From Erysipelotrichaceae bacterium (GTDB taxonomy: Bacteria; Bacillota_I; Bacilli_A; Erysipelotrichales; Erysipelotrichaceae), in the NCBI GenBank assembly GCA_017550145.1, contig JAFZQG010000027.1, positions 1 through 64,000 of the forward strand: 64,000 nucleotides of DNA, written 5' to 3'. The translations under genes were made by a program, and so were the position numbers. Within the stretch, counting starts at the first letter, position 1. Every line of letters begins with the position of its first letter. This document shows positions 53,139 through 61,932 of this stretch, in pieces. The notes below the pieces were generated by a model that worked only from the letters and a program-made list of their open reading frames with translations, did no database searches and was not told the DNA's origin.

Positions 53139-54851
53139 ATGCAGTCATATTTCGGTAATGAAAAACCATATGTTTACATCTGTTACGGCAAGGAAGATGA
53201 AAGCGTAAATGAGGTTTTAAGTGCACTGGAAGAAAGAAATATTGCCTGCTGTATAAGCAATGATTTTAACAGTAAAGAAACAGAGCGCATAGCTAAGGCC
53301 TATGGTGTTCTGTTTTTTATTACGGATGAACTGTTAAGGAATAAATCATTTCGCAAGATCGTGGAAACGGCTGTGAAATACGAGAAGAATATTCTATGTA
53401 TCTATCCTGAAGATCTGCCTCTTGAATCATCATTAGCCATGCAACTGAATTCTCAACAGGCCATCTTCAGATCAAAGTATCAGGATAAGAAAGATTATCT
53501 TGAAGAGGTACTTAAGGCTCAGATCTTCCATGATATGAAGATCACTACCGAGCAGAAAAAAAGTCAGCGCACGAGGGCATTGTTATTATCGGCAGCTGCT
53601 TTAATGGCATTACTGCTTTTATTCGTTACAGTCGTTAAACCGTTACTGAAAACACCTGTCGAAGAACCGCAGGTCGATGAAAACCTGAGTCTGTTTGGTC
53701 TGGACGGCCTTTCGGATGAAGATTTACATAAAGTTCTTTATTTATGTATCATCGGTGATCAGGTCTTCGGAACCAAGAATCTTGATCGTGTCGATATCAT
53801 GGGCAACGGTGAAGAATATTTCTATGAAATATGGCGAAGCATCGGCGGACCGAATACTGAGATCAGTGACCAGGGTGTGATCAATAAAGGTACGATCAGT
53901 GATCTTTCGATCCTGTATAAAATGCCTAATCTGGTTAAACTGATCATTGTCGGCGAGAATATCGAAGATCTGACTCCGATCGGTGAACTAAGTAAATTAG
54001 AGTATCTGAATATCTGTTATAATCCATTTACCGATCTGTCTCCTCTTTCAAACTGCAAGGCTTTAACGAGACTTGATATCCGGTATACCGGTACGGAAGA
54101 TCTTTCACCTGTTTTCAGCCTGAACAATCTCAAGAGTATCTTTGCGCAGGATTGCCATAATCTGCGTAGCATTGAGGGCTTTGAACGCAGTAATATCGAT
54201 AATCTGGATATAAGTAATACCGCAGTAAATGAAATACCACACTTAAGAAAAACTTTCTTCTGTTCCTATAATTTTAACGGCCTGGATATTGATGACTATT
54301 CCTTTTTTAAAGACTGCAAGTTTTATTGTGCTCTTTCCCTTGCTGCCGAACCGTATGAACTGAACGATTATCTGAGTAATGCCACGATCGAGTTCATGAA
54401 TCTCACCAGTCATGAATTAAAAGCGATCGATGAACTGGATTTCTTTATATCTGACAGTTTAAATATCTGGGCAGAAAATCTTGAGTCTTTAGAGAATATT
54501 TCGAAGTTCAAAGATATCCGTACGCTGAATATACTTGTTGCCAGCAATCTTCATGATCTGAGTCCTTTAAAGGAACTGCGTTTTCTGAAGGAACTCAATC
54601 TGCGAAACTGTCCTGGTATCGTCAGTGTTAAAGGTCTGGAAGAGTGTCCGTATCTTGATTCACTGACACTGGAAGATGTCTATAACGTGGAAGATCTGGA
54701 ATTACTGTTAGATAGCAATATCAGAGAGCTCACCATAGAGAAAGAACTGCTTCCGCAGATCAGCACCTGGTTCAGGAAGAAGGGCATCACCGTTTACTAT
54801 ATCGACCGTGATAACGGTTATGAGATAAAGGAATACAACTACAATTTCTAG
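53139..54851 (+). CDS. TIR-like / transmembrane / LRR protein 1
   Basis: 570 residues. About 8-115 is a divergent TIR-like domain (KPYVYICYGKEDESVNEVL, YGVLFFITDELL, then LAMQLNSQQAIF). By alignment with genes 3 and 4, an Ile occupies the position of the putative catalytic Glu. A basic stretch (KKSQRTR) and one membrane helix (about 147-167) follow; the basic flank predicts the TIR inside and the C-terminus outside. Residues ~230-570 hold leucine-rich repeats (ELSKLEYLNICYNPFTDLSP, ALTRLDIRYTGTEDLSP). First of five tandem genes; the next begins 2 bases after its stop. Likely a receptor or scaffold rather than an enzyme. Confidence 0.8.
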   Translation: MQSYFGNEKPYVYICYGKEDESVNEVLSALEERNIACCISNDFNSKETERIAKAYGVLFFITDELLRNKSFRKIVETAVKYEKNILCIYPEDLPLESSLAMQLNSQQAIFRSKYQDKKDYLEEVLKAQIFHDMKITTEQKKSQRTRALLLSAAALMALLLLFVTVVKPLLKTPVEEPQVDENLSLFGLDGLSDEDLHKVLYLCIIGDQVFGTKNLDRVDIMGNGEEYFYEIWRSIGGPNTEISDQGVINKGTISDLSILYKMPNLVKLIIVGENIEDLTPIGELSKLEYLNICYNPFTDLSPLSNCKALTRLDIRYTGTEDLSPVFSLNNLKSIFAQDCHNLRSIEGFERSNIDNLDISNTAVNEIPHLRKTFFCSYNFNGLDIDDYSFFKDCKFYCALSLAAEPYELNDYLSNATIEFMNLTSHELKAIDELDFFISDSLNIWAENLESLENISKFKDIRTLNILVASNLHDLSPLKELRFLKELNLRNCPGIVSVKGLEECPYLDSLTLEDVYNVEDLELLLDSNIRELTIEKELLPQISTWFRKKGITVYYIDRDNGYEIKEYNYNF

Positions 54852-54853
54852 AT

Positions 54854-55729
54854 ATGAATCTGCGTTTAAAGGAAGAAAAGTATCTGACCTATGGCGGACC
54901 TGAAGATTTCATCTTCATCAGAGCCATCAGGAAAGATGAAAAACTCTTATATGATCTCTCAGAAAAACTGATTGCGAATAAAGTCAGAGTCTTTTTTGAT
55001 CTGTGTGACTCTCCGTATGAGCACATTCCTGATGAAGTTTCGGGTGGAATACTTAATGCGAAGATGTGTGTTTTCATCCTGTCTAAAGATGCGGTGGAAA
55101 ATCTGGATTTCCGTAACAGCGTAAACTATGCGAAGTCGATCAGAAGGGATACTGTCTGTCTTAAGGAAAAGGATTTTGAGCTGGGCCATGGTCTGGATAT
55201 GCAGCTGGCAAGCACACCGATCTATAAGAATCGTGAAGAGCTGTATAACTATTTATTGAATGAGGAGAAACTTTCTTCCTGCAAAGGCGAAGGTCAGCTT
55301 TTCAATAATTCCGATCATTCAAGAAGAAACATTGCCTTAATTACATTTGGGGTTGCTTTGTTAATTCTGATCGCTTCAGTCTTTGTGATCAGAAACAGGA
55401 TCGCTTACTATAATTCAGCTGAATACCTGTTAGGAAGGATCGGCGAAACAGAGTACCTGGATTTCTCTTCTTTCAAGCAGGAGGATCTTATTTATCTTGA
55501 AGGTAAGAAGATCACAAAGCTTTCCTGTGCCGACATGAAGCTCAGAGATCTTTCCGGCGTTGAAAAGATTGAATTGAAAGAAATCGATATCAGCGGTAAT
55601 CCGTCACTGATAGATGTCGAAGCATTAAAGAACAGTAAAACTCTTGAAAAAGTCTATCTTTCGCAGGATATGCTGGGCTATGCGGAAGTCTTATACAATA
55701 GCGGTCTTGAGGTCATCATCACGAGGTAG
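54854..55729 (+). CDS. TIR-like / transmembrane / short LRR protein 2
   Basis: 291 residues. The N-terminal ~130 residues are a degenerate TIR-like domain (MCVFILSKDAVENLDFRNSV, then LDMQLASTPIY); the putative catalytic Glu position carries Ser. A membrane helix lies at about 159-179. The outer part is short, with only two to three LRR-like units (LSCADMKLRDLSGVEKIEL, EIDISGNPSLIDVEAL). It shares the L-x-M-Q-L motif with genes 1 and 4. It lies 2 bases after gene 1 and 2 bases before gene 3, so it belongs to the same transcript. Confidence 0.75.
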   Translation: MNLRLKEEKYLTYGGPEDFIFIRAIRKDEKLLYDLSEKLIANKVRVFFDLCDSPYEHIPDEVSGGILNAKMCVFILSKDAVENLDFRNSVNYAKSIRRDTVCLKEKDFELGHGLDMQLASTPIYKNREELYNYLLNEEKLSSCKGEGQLFNNSDHSRRNIALITFGVALLILIASVFVIRNRIAYYNSAEYLLGRIGETEYLDFSSFKQEDLIYLEGKKITKLSCADMKLRDLSGVEKIELKEIDISGNPSLIDVEALKNSKTLEKVYLSQDMLGYAEVLYNSGLEVIITR

Positions 55730-55731
55730 AT

Positions 55732-56706
55732 ATGGAAAGAATACCGGCTTACGAAGGCAAGAACAGTTATATGTTTGTGAGCTACTCCCATAAGGATACG
55801 GGAAAGGTTTTACCTGCGATCAAAAAACTGTTTGATCGCAAATACCGTGTCTGGTATGACGAAGGTATCGTGCCGGGAAGCGAATGGCCGCACAATATCG
55901 AGATCCATCTGAAGAACTCTTCAACCGCTTTACTGTATATTTCCGAAAACTCTTTAGCTTCACCATACTGTGAGAACGAAGTAATCAACGCCATAAATAA
56001 TAAGAAACGCATCATTCAGTATTCGCTCGATGGTTCCATTCATCCTTTACTCAAGGAATACAAAGTCATCAGAAGTGATGAAGAACTTCTTGATGAAGTG
56101 ACCAGTGATCTGATCGGCGACGGTTCTGGTTACGATAACGAATTAAACAATAAGCATCATTTCAGTATCTGGAATCTGCTGCTGGGACTGGCACTGATCC
56201 TGATAGTCGCTTTAATCGGCGGAATCTACGGCATAAATAAAGGTTACTTTGATGAATACCTGCCGGGAAGAAGAACGATCGAAGAAATCAATACAGAAAC
56301 TAATCCAGTACCGGGAGGCGTCGAAGTAAATAATGATACACTGGCTCAGGCCATTCTGACGCAGTTAGGTCAGGAGGAACTTTTCAAGGAAATCGAATTT
56401 GAAAGCGAAGAGGACAAGATAGCGATCCATGATGCGCTTGGAATCCCACATGACGAAAAGCTTACCTACTATGATCTGACGAATACGCATCTGGAAGATC
56501 TGCATTTATACAACTGCAGTGATAATTGCCTTGAATTACTTAAGTATCTACCGCAGCTTGAAGTATTAAGGATTAATTCAGACAGGATCACTTCTCTGGA
56601 ATCACTTAAAGACTGTGCATATCTTAATAAAGTTTATCTTCATTACAACTGTTTCCCGCTTGACTTGCCTGAGGAACACTGTTATGAGATCTGCTTTTTC
56701 AATTAA
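55732..56706 (+). CDS. TIR / transmembrane / LRR-like protein 3
   Basis: 324 residues. Residues ~11-125 are a clear TIR domain: YMFVSYSHKDTGKVLPAI, YRVWYDEGIVPGSEWPHNIE, LLYISENSLASPYCENEVINA, with the probable catalytic glutamate at about E83. A membrane helix lies at about 146-168. The C-terminus (about 200-324) has LRR-like pieces (LTYYDLTNTHLEDLHLYNC, LPQLEVLRINSDRITSLESL). TIR domains of this kind cleave NAD or make cyclic ADP-ribose signals. It is one of three operon members that appear catalytically competent. Confidence 0.84.
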   Translation: MERIPAYEGKNSYMFVSYSHKDTGKVLPAIKKLFDRKYRVWYDEGIVPGSEWPHNIEIHLKNSSTALLYISENSLASPYCENEVINAINNKKRIIQYSLDGSIHPLLKEYKVIRSDEELLDEVTSDLIGDGSGYDNELNNKHHFSIWNLLLGLALILIVALIGGIYGINKGYFDEYLPGRRTIEEINTETNPVPGGVEVNNDTLAQAILTQLGQEELFKEIEFESEEDKIAIHDALGIPHDEKLTYYDLTNTHLEDLHLYNCSDNCLELLKYLPQLEVLRINSDRITSLESLKDCAYLNKVYLHYNCFPLDLPEEHCYEICFFN

Positions 56707-56721
56707 TAGAGGTTGGTAAAT

Positions 56722-57834
56722 ATGGCTGACAGTGAAATAATCAAAATCTACAGCGGAAAGGAACCATATGTGTTCTTCTCCTATGCCCATGCGGATATGG
56801 CTAAAGTTTTACCGGTCATCCGCAGGCTTGATGAAAAGAAATACCGTCTCTGGTATGACGCAGGCATTGAAGCCGGTGCCAACTGGCCGGAAGTGGTAGC
56901 TTCTCATCTTCTAAATTCCGGAACAGTCCTGTTTTTTGTGTCGGAGAAATTCATCAGATCGCAGAACTGCATGCGTGAAGTAAACTATGCGGTCAGTGAA
57001 AAGAAGAAGATGTGCTATGTCTTACTGGATGATGTAAAGCTTCCGCAGGATCTGGCAATGCAGTTATCGACTGTAGTGAGGTTGCCAAGTGATGGTTTAA
57101 GCGCAGATGAAATTGGTGACAGTATCATTGAATTCATCGGCGAAGATTATCTGGGTGACGGTGTAACAGGTTATGAAAAGATCGAAAAGGAAAAAGCTCC
57201 GTTAAATATCTGGAGAGTACTGTCACTGATCTTTGCGGGATTATTACTTGTATCATTGTTCTTTATCTTCGGATACTTCAATAACTGGTTCAGCTTTGCG
57301 GGAATCGAAAGTAATACGATATCCGATCAGACTGGTCAGCAACTTGAAGTGACTAAATTCAAAGACAGCGTCAGCCGCAATGTCCTATTAAAAGCTTATG
57401 ACGGTTCATCTTTATATCTGTGCGGAGATTATATGGTCTCTGATGCGGGAGCCATCAGGTATAAGGAAGGGAAATGGTATGTCGGTGAAGATGAAGTAAC
57501 AGAAGGTGACTTCAGTGATCTCAGTATCGTTTCTTCCAAAGACAGCATTACTTACCTGTCTTTAGTAGATGAAAACATCAGCGATATCAGTGAACTGAAA
57601 AAAATGAACCAGCTGGTATATCTTGATCTGAGTTCTAATCCGATTAATGACTTATCAGTTTTAAGTGAACTGAAGGATCTTCAGTATCTGAAACTGATCG
57701 ATGTGAATATAAATGATTATTCGTTCTTAAAAGATTTGAGTAATCTGAAATATCTCTATGTCACATACGATGTGATCGATGAGGTATTGAATTATATCGA
57801 TACTTCAAAAGTCGATCTGGTGGTAAAGAAATAA
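56722..57834 (+). CDS. TIR / transmembrane / LRR protein 4
   Basis: 370 residues from the ATG at 56722, with AGAGG upstream; a TTG at 56713 is an alternative. The TIR domain (about 14-125) is the closest match to gene 3: YVFFSYAHADMAKVLPVIRR, YRLWYDAGIEAGANWPEVV, LFFVSEKFIRSQNCMREVNY, with the probable catalytic glutamate at about E86, then LAMQLSTVVRL. Membrane helix at about 166-186. The outside part carries LRRs (LDLSSNPINDLSVLSELKDL, YLKLIDVNINDYSFL). Genes 3 and 4 look like recent duplicates in their TIR part, with different outer domains. Confidence 0.84.
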   Translation: MADSEIIKIYSGKEPYVFFSYAHADMAKVLPVIRRLDEKKYRLWYDAGIEAGANWPEVVASHLLNSGTVLFFVSEKFIRSQNCMREVNYAVSEKKKMCYVLLDDVKLPQDLAMQLSTVVRLPSDGLSADEIGDSIIEFIGEDYLGDGVTGYEKIEKEKAPLNIWRVLSLIFAGLLLVSLFFIFGYFNNWFSFAGIESNTISDQTGQQLEVTKFKDSVSRNVLLKAYDGSSLYLCGDYMVSDAGAIRYKEGKWYVGEDEVTEGDFSDLSIVSSKDSITYLSLVDENISDISELKKMNQLVYLDLSSNPINDLSVLSELKDLQYLKLIDVNINDYSFLKDLSNLKYLYVTYDVIDEVLNYIDTSKVDLVVKK

Positions 57835-57845
57835 AGAGGTGAAGT

Positions 57846-59486
57846 ATGCAGAAGTATAACGGAAACAGTGAACCTTTCCTTTACGGTTTATTCACTAAGG
57901 AAGACGAAAGTGAAGCCTTAAAGGTTCTGGAAGATCTCTCTTCCAGAGGCTATAAACTTACCTATGATGAGAAGAAGAGTGAAAACTGTATCGAGAGAGC
58001 AGCGGCTGTCTTACTTTTTGTCTCACAGAAGATGATCGAAGATAAGAAAGTCTATGAAGAGGTTTCTTTCGCTTCAAAAATAAATAAGACTATCATTTCC
58101 ATTTTCCTGGAAGATACCAAGCTTACTCCGGGTCTATCGATGATGTTAGGACAGACGCAGGGCATCATGAAGTATCAGGGTGAGGAACAGTTTAAAGAGA
58201 AACTCTATTCTTCGCCGTCACTGGCTCATATGCAGGTAACGGATAAACAGAAGGAAGCCGCCAAGAAACAGTCACTCTTTACCGGTATTGCGATCGGTTT
58301 AGCAGTATTAGCTGCCATACTGTTTATCGTATTAAAACCTTTCTCATCTTCTTCGGCTTTACTTGATCAGTTGGGTATTTCAGGCAATCTGAATTCGATC
58401 GAAAAGGTCTATGTCTATGGTGAGAACGTCAATGATAAATATGAAATAGCCCAGTTCATTCTGACTGCCGATGGCCTGAATGATAAGATCCTTCTTAATT
58501 CCATGGCATATGATATCGGTTCGATCGAAGATATCAGTGATTTCGCGAAGATGAGTAATCTTCAGGAACTCTGTATTTCCGGAAACAGTATCCGCACCAT
58601 TGAACCGATATTGGGTTTGAAGAAACTGAGACTTTTGGATATTTCCCATAACTACGGCATCGATATTACCGGTATTTCAGCTTTAGAGAATCTGGAAGTA
58701 CTGAATATCGCCGAAACGGAGATCGAAGATATTTCGGAACTGAAACAACTGAAGAATCTGAAGACTTTATATGTGAGTGCCGATTATCTGTCCATGCAGG
58801 CAGAGATGATTAAGGAATTTGCTTTCGAAGTTAAATCGATCGATGTGGCTGTCTATTCATACGAAGAACTGAAGAATGCTTTAAATAACAGTGAAGTTCA
58901 CAGCGCCAGAATCATGGCTGATCTCACGATTCCGGAAGGTGAAACCATTACGATAAACAGTAATGTTCTGTTAAGAGGTTCACCTTTAAAAGATGATCCG
59001 GAAATCGTTGTGGACAACTATGGAACGATCATCATTTACGGCGGTTTTGAAATGGGCATGTGCAGACGTAATAACTATGGTACCATCATCGTCAAAGACG
59101 GTGGTGCCTATACCGGAGGCATGTGCGATTCTATTACTTATGGCACTTTCACTATTGAAAAAGGTGGCAGACAGATCTTAGAAAGAGGACAGGTATTCAA
59201 TATCGAAGACGGTGAATATACCAATAATGGAAAGCTGATGTTAAGAGGCGGAGGCGAATTCCATTTCAATAACGGTCTTTTCACCAATAACGGTGAGATC
59301 ATCTGGAACTTAGGTGATTACGGTCCTGGTATCTTCCTCAGCAACGAAAACTACATCAATAACGGTCATATCTACTATAAGGATGACAGAGGAACAGACT
59401 TTAATCCTTCTGCTTTTCCTGAAGAGATAGGACCTGAATATACGGAAATAGGTATTGAAGAAGTCAATGTCTATACCGGACGATAA
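57846..59486 (+). CDS. TIR-like / transmembrane / LRR / beta-helix protein 5
   Basis: 546 residues. The TIR-like domain (about 8-115) resembles gene 1 (EPFLYGLFTKEDESEALKVL, AAVLLFVSQKMI), but keeps a glutamate at the catalytic position (VYEEVSFA, about E72). It also has LSMMLGQTQGIM, a variant of the shared motif. A membrane helix lies at about 145-164. LRRs occupy about 215-315 (NLQELCISGNSIRTIEPI, LRLLDISHNYGID). The last 200 residues are Gly/Asn-rich repeats (NYGTIIIYGG, NYGTIIVKDGG, YTNNGKLMLRGGGEFHFNNG) suggestive of a right-handed beta-helix that could bind a polysaccharide. Last gene of the operon; a terminator follows. Confidence 0.8.
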   Translation: MQKYNGNSEPFLYGLFTKEDESEALKVLEDLSSRGYKLTYDEKKSENCIERAAAVLLFVSQKMIEDKKVYEEVSFASKINKTIISIFLEDTKLTPGLSMMLGQTQGIMKYQGEEQFKEKLYSSPSLAHMQVTDKQKEAAKKQSLFTGIAIGLAVLAAILFIVLKPFSSSSALLDQLGISGNLNSIEKVYVYGENVNDKYEIAQFILTADGLNDKILLNSMAYDIGSIEDISDFAKMSNLQELCISGNSIRTIEPILGLKKLRLLDISHNYGIDITGISALENLEVLNIAETEIEDISELKQLKNLKTLYVSADYLSMQAEMIKEFAFEVKSIDVAVYSYEELKNALNNSEVHSARIMADLTIPEGETITINSNVLLRGSPLKDDPEIVVDNYGTIIIYGGFEMGMCRRNNYGTIIVKDGGAYTGGMCDSITYGTFTIEKGGRQILERGQVFNIEDGEYTNNGKLMLRGGGEFHFNNGLFTNNGEIIWNLGDYGPGIFLSNENYINNGHIYYKDDRGTDFNPSAFPEEIGPEYTEIGIEEVNVYTGR

Positions 59487-59491
59487 AAACG

Positions 59492-59515
59492 AAATGCGCT
59501 GTTAAGCGCATTTTT
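59492..59515. terminator. Terminator between the TIR operon and the cyclophilin gene
   Basis: Stem AAATGCGC / GCGCATTT with T5, six bases after the TIR gene 5 stop; it also overlaps the stop of the convergent cyclophilin gene. Confidence 0.87.
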
Positions 59516-59996
59516 CAACTATTTCGATCGTCTTTATTCTCTGCGGTTCAAGCGGTTTATCACGGTAATCCGTTTCTACATCCGCGATCTCATCCACTAC
59601 TTCAATGCCTTTTGTGATCTTGCCGAAAGCGGCATACTGGCCATCCAGATGCGGGGCATCCTGATGCATGATGAAGAACTGTGATGAAGCGGAGTTAGGA
59701 TCCATGGTCCTGGCCATGGAGAGAACACCTCTGGTATGTTTGAGTTCGTTCACGAAACCGTTGGACAGGAATTCGCCTTTGATCGTCTTCTCACTGCCAC
59801 CCATTCCCGTACCGCTAGGATCGCCACCCTGGATCATGAAACCTTTGATGACGCGGTGGAAGATGATGCCGTCAAAGAAGTTTTCCTTGATCAATTCCAC
59901 AAAGTTATTGACGGTAAGCGGTGCGACATCGGGATATAATTCCGCTTCCATTTCCTTACCGTTTTCCATGATGATTCTGATCTTGATATTTTCCAT
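59502..59996 (-). CDS. Cyclophilin-type peptidyl-prolyl cis-trans isomerase
   Basis: 164 residues with no signal peptide, so cytoplasmic. Cyclophilin motifs: APLTVNNFVELIKENFFDG, IFHRVIKGFMIQGGDPSGTG (catalytic Arg, FxxGGD), and SASSQFFIMHQDAPHLDGQY then AAFGKI. It catalyses proline isomerisation during protein folding. On the minus strand TATAAT and GAGGTTAAGT precede the ATG; the promoter is divergent from that of gdhA. Confidence 0.95.
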   Translation of the reverse strand: MENIKIRIIMENGKEMEAELYPDVAPLTVNNFVELIKENFFDGIIFHRVIKGFMIQGGDPSGTGMGGSEKTIKGEFLSNGFVNELKHTRGVLSMARTMDPNSASSQFFIMHQDAPHLDGQYAAFGKITKGIEVVDEIADVETDYRDKPLEPQRIKTIEIVEKCA

Positions 59997-60076
59997 TTTT
60001 TACTTAACCTCGATGCCATCATTATACCAATTGCGATATAATTAAACATATTAAAATTCTATTGGAGGCTATTGGT
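59997..60076. promoter_or_regulatory. Divergent promoters of the cyclophilin gene and gdhA
   Basis: TATAAT on the plus strand at 60037-60042 and on the minus strand at 60021-60026 (read as ATTATA). GGAGG lies eight bases before the gdhA ATG. The -35 regions are not distinct. Confidence 0.6.
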
Positions 60077-61426
60077 ATGAACAGATATGTTGAAGATGTA
60101 ATAGCTTATGTAAAAGACAAATATGCGAATCAGCCGGAATTCGTTCAGACTGTCGAAGAGGTCTTTACTTCGATCGCTCCGGTCGTGGATCGTCATCCGG
60201 AATATGTGGAGGCAGATCTTTTAAAGAGAATGGTCGAACCGGAAAGACTATTTAGATTCAGAGTAGTCTGGACAGATGATAATAATAAGGTTCAGACCAA
60301 TGTGGGATACCGCTGCCAGTTCAACGGTGCGATCGGTCCGTATAAAGGCGGTCTGCGTTTCAAGAATAATGTCAATGAAAGTGTCATTAAGTTCTTAGGC
60401 TTTGAACAGACTTTCAAGAACTCACTGACCGGTCAGCCGATCGGCGGAGCCAAGGGCGGAAGCGATTTTGATCCGGCAGGAAAATCCGATGCGGAGATCA
60501 TGCGTTTCTGTCAGAGTTTCATGACAGCCTTATACAGATATATCGGACCGGATATCGATGTCCCGGCCGGTGATATCGGTGTAGGCGGCAGAGAGATCGG
60601 TTTCCTCTATGGCCAGTACCGCCGTTTAAAAGGAACATTTGAAAACGGTGTTCTGACCGGTAAGGGTATGAGTTATGGCGGATCTCTGATCAGACCGGAA
60701 GCTACAGGCTATGGAGCCATCTATTATCTGGAAGAAGTATTAAGACATGAAGGTGATACTCTTATGGGTAAGAAGATTGCAGTTTCGGGTTATGGCAATG
60801 TTTCCTGGGGTATCATGAAGAAAGCTGCTCAGCTGGGTGCCAAGGTCACCTATATGTCAGGTTCGACCGGTTATATCCATGATGAAGAAGGTATCGATAC
60901 CGAAGAGAAGCTGCAGTTCATTCTGGACTTGCGTGCAGCCAACTCCAAGAATCTCAAATCCTATGCGGATAAGTTCGGCTGTGAATTTGTGCCGAATAAG
61001 AAATTCTGGGGTGTCAATGATGTGGATATCTATATGCCGGCAGCTACCCAGAATGAGGTCGATCTTGAGGAAGCCAAGAAGATCGTTGAGTCAGGTGTCA
61101 AGTATTATCTGGAAGTATCCAATATGCCTACCACCAATGAGGCGGTCAGATATCTTAAGGAACACGGCGTGATCATTGCGCCATCCAAGGCTGTCAATGC
61201 GGGCGGTGTCGGTGTCTCGGCATTAGAAATGTCACAGAACTCCGAGCGACTGGTCTGGACGGCTGAAGAAGTCGATGCCAGACTCAAAACGATGATGAAA
61301 AATATCTATGACAAGTCAGTTGAAGCAGCCGAGAAATACGGGCTTGGTTATGATCTGATCGCCGGAGGCAATATCGCCGGTTTTGAAAAAGTGGCAGAAG
61401 CCATGATGGAGCAGGGCATATTCTAA
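60077..61426 (+). CDS. gdhA: Hexameric glutamate dehydrogenase (probably NADP-linked)
   Basis: 449 residues from the ATG at 60077 (GGAGG at 60064); a TTG at 60062 is too close to the ribosome site. Family motifs: GPYKGGLRF, KNSLTGQPIGGAKGGSDF (catalytic lysine region), DIDVPAGDIGVGGREIG, and the nucleotide-binding AVSGYGNVSWGIM. Length matches hexameric class I enzymes, which interconvert glutamate and 2-oxoglutarate plus ammonia in the cytoplasm. It links nitrogen assimilation to amino-sugar nitrogen release. The C_GCAxxG_C_C gene starts after one base. Confidence 0.95.
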   Translation: MNRYVEDVIAYVKDKYANQPEFVQTVEEVFTSIAPVVDRHPEYVEADLLKRMVEPERLFRFRVVWTDDNNKVQTNVGYRCQFNGAIGPYKGGLRFKNNVNESVIKFLGFEQTFKNSLTGQPIGGAKGGSDFDPAGKSDAEIMRFCQSFMTALYRYIGPDIDVPAGDIGVGGREIGFLYGQYRRLKGTFENGVLTGKGMSYGGSLIRPEATGYGAIYYLEEVLRHEGDTLMGKKIAVSGYGNVSWGIMKKAAQLGAKVTYMSGSTGYIHDEEGIDTEEKLQFILDLRAANSKNLKSYADKFGCEFVPNKKFWGVNDVDIYMPAATQNEVDLEEAKKIVESGVKYYLEVSNMPTTNEAVRYLKEHGVIIAPSKAVNAGGVGVSALEMSQNSERLVWTAEEVDARLKTMMKNIYDKSVEAAEKYGLGYDLIAGGNIAGFEKVAEAMMEQGIF

Positions 61427-61427
61427 A

Positions 61428-61880
61428 ATGACACTGGAAGATAAAGTCAGATATTACTATATCGATCTGCATTACAACTGTGCGGAAGCCGTGATCCATG
61501 CGGCCAATGATTACTACGATCTGGATATCACCAAAGATGATATGCGGATGTTAGGAGGATTCGGCGGCGGCATGTATGCGGGAGTGGTGTGCGGCGTACT
61601 GGTAGCGGCCGTAGCGGTATTGTCCAAGATGGTCGTTAAGGAAAGTGCCAGACAGGAAGGCGAAACGGTCAGACCGGTAATCAACGGGATGGTTAGATCC
61701 TTCAACCAGGAGCTTGAAGGACTCTCCTGCAAGGAATTAAGACCTAAATACTACACCAAGGAAGATTCCTGTCTCAAGACGGTCCTGCTCGGAACAAAGG
61801 TTCTGGAAGAAGCAGTCGAAAAACTGAATAACGGCAAGACCGAAGCTGATCCGAGTGTCTTCGACGGTTATCACTTATAA
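61428..61880 (+). CDS. C_GCAxxG_C_C family protein (cysteine-rich, probable redox)
   Basis: 150 residues. The family pattern is visible: HYNCAEAVIHAAN with the first cysteine, MLGGFGGGMYAGVVCGVLVAA with a second, then ELEGLSCKELRP and TKEDSCLKTVL with two more. The central GC-A motif is modified (VCGVLVA). The family is small, cytoplasmic, possibly metal- or cluster-binding, with unknown function. It starts one base after the gdhA stop and a terminator follows, so it is part of the glutamate dehydrogenase operon. Confidence 0.82.
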   Translation: MTLEDKVRYYYIDLHYNCAEAVIHAANDYYDLDITKDDMRMLGGFGGGMYAGVVCGVLVAAVAVLSKMVVKESARQEGETVRPVINGMVRSFNQELEGLSCKELRPKYYTKEDSCLKTVLLGTKVLEEAVEKLNNGKTEADPSVFDGYHL

Positions 61881-61886
61881 GCAAAC

Positions 61887-61924
61887 AAAAACATCTGTAT
61901 CATTTATTTCGGTACAGATGTTTT
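61887..61924. terminator. Terminator between gdhA operon and NUDIX-GtrA gene
   Basis: Stem AAAACATCTGTA / TACAGATGTTTT with a 13-base loop; it ends both convergent units. Confidence 0.82.
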
Positions 61925-61932
61925 ATTTCGGT

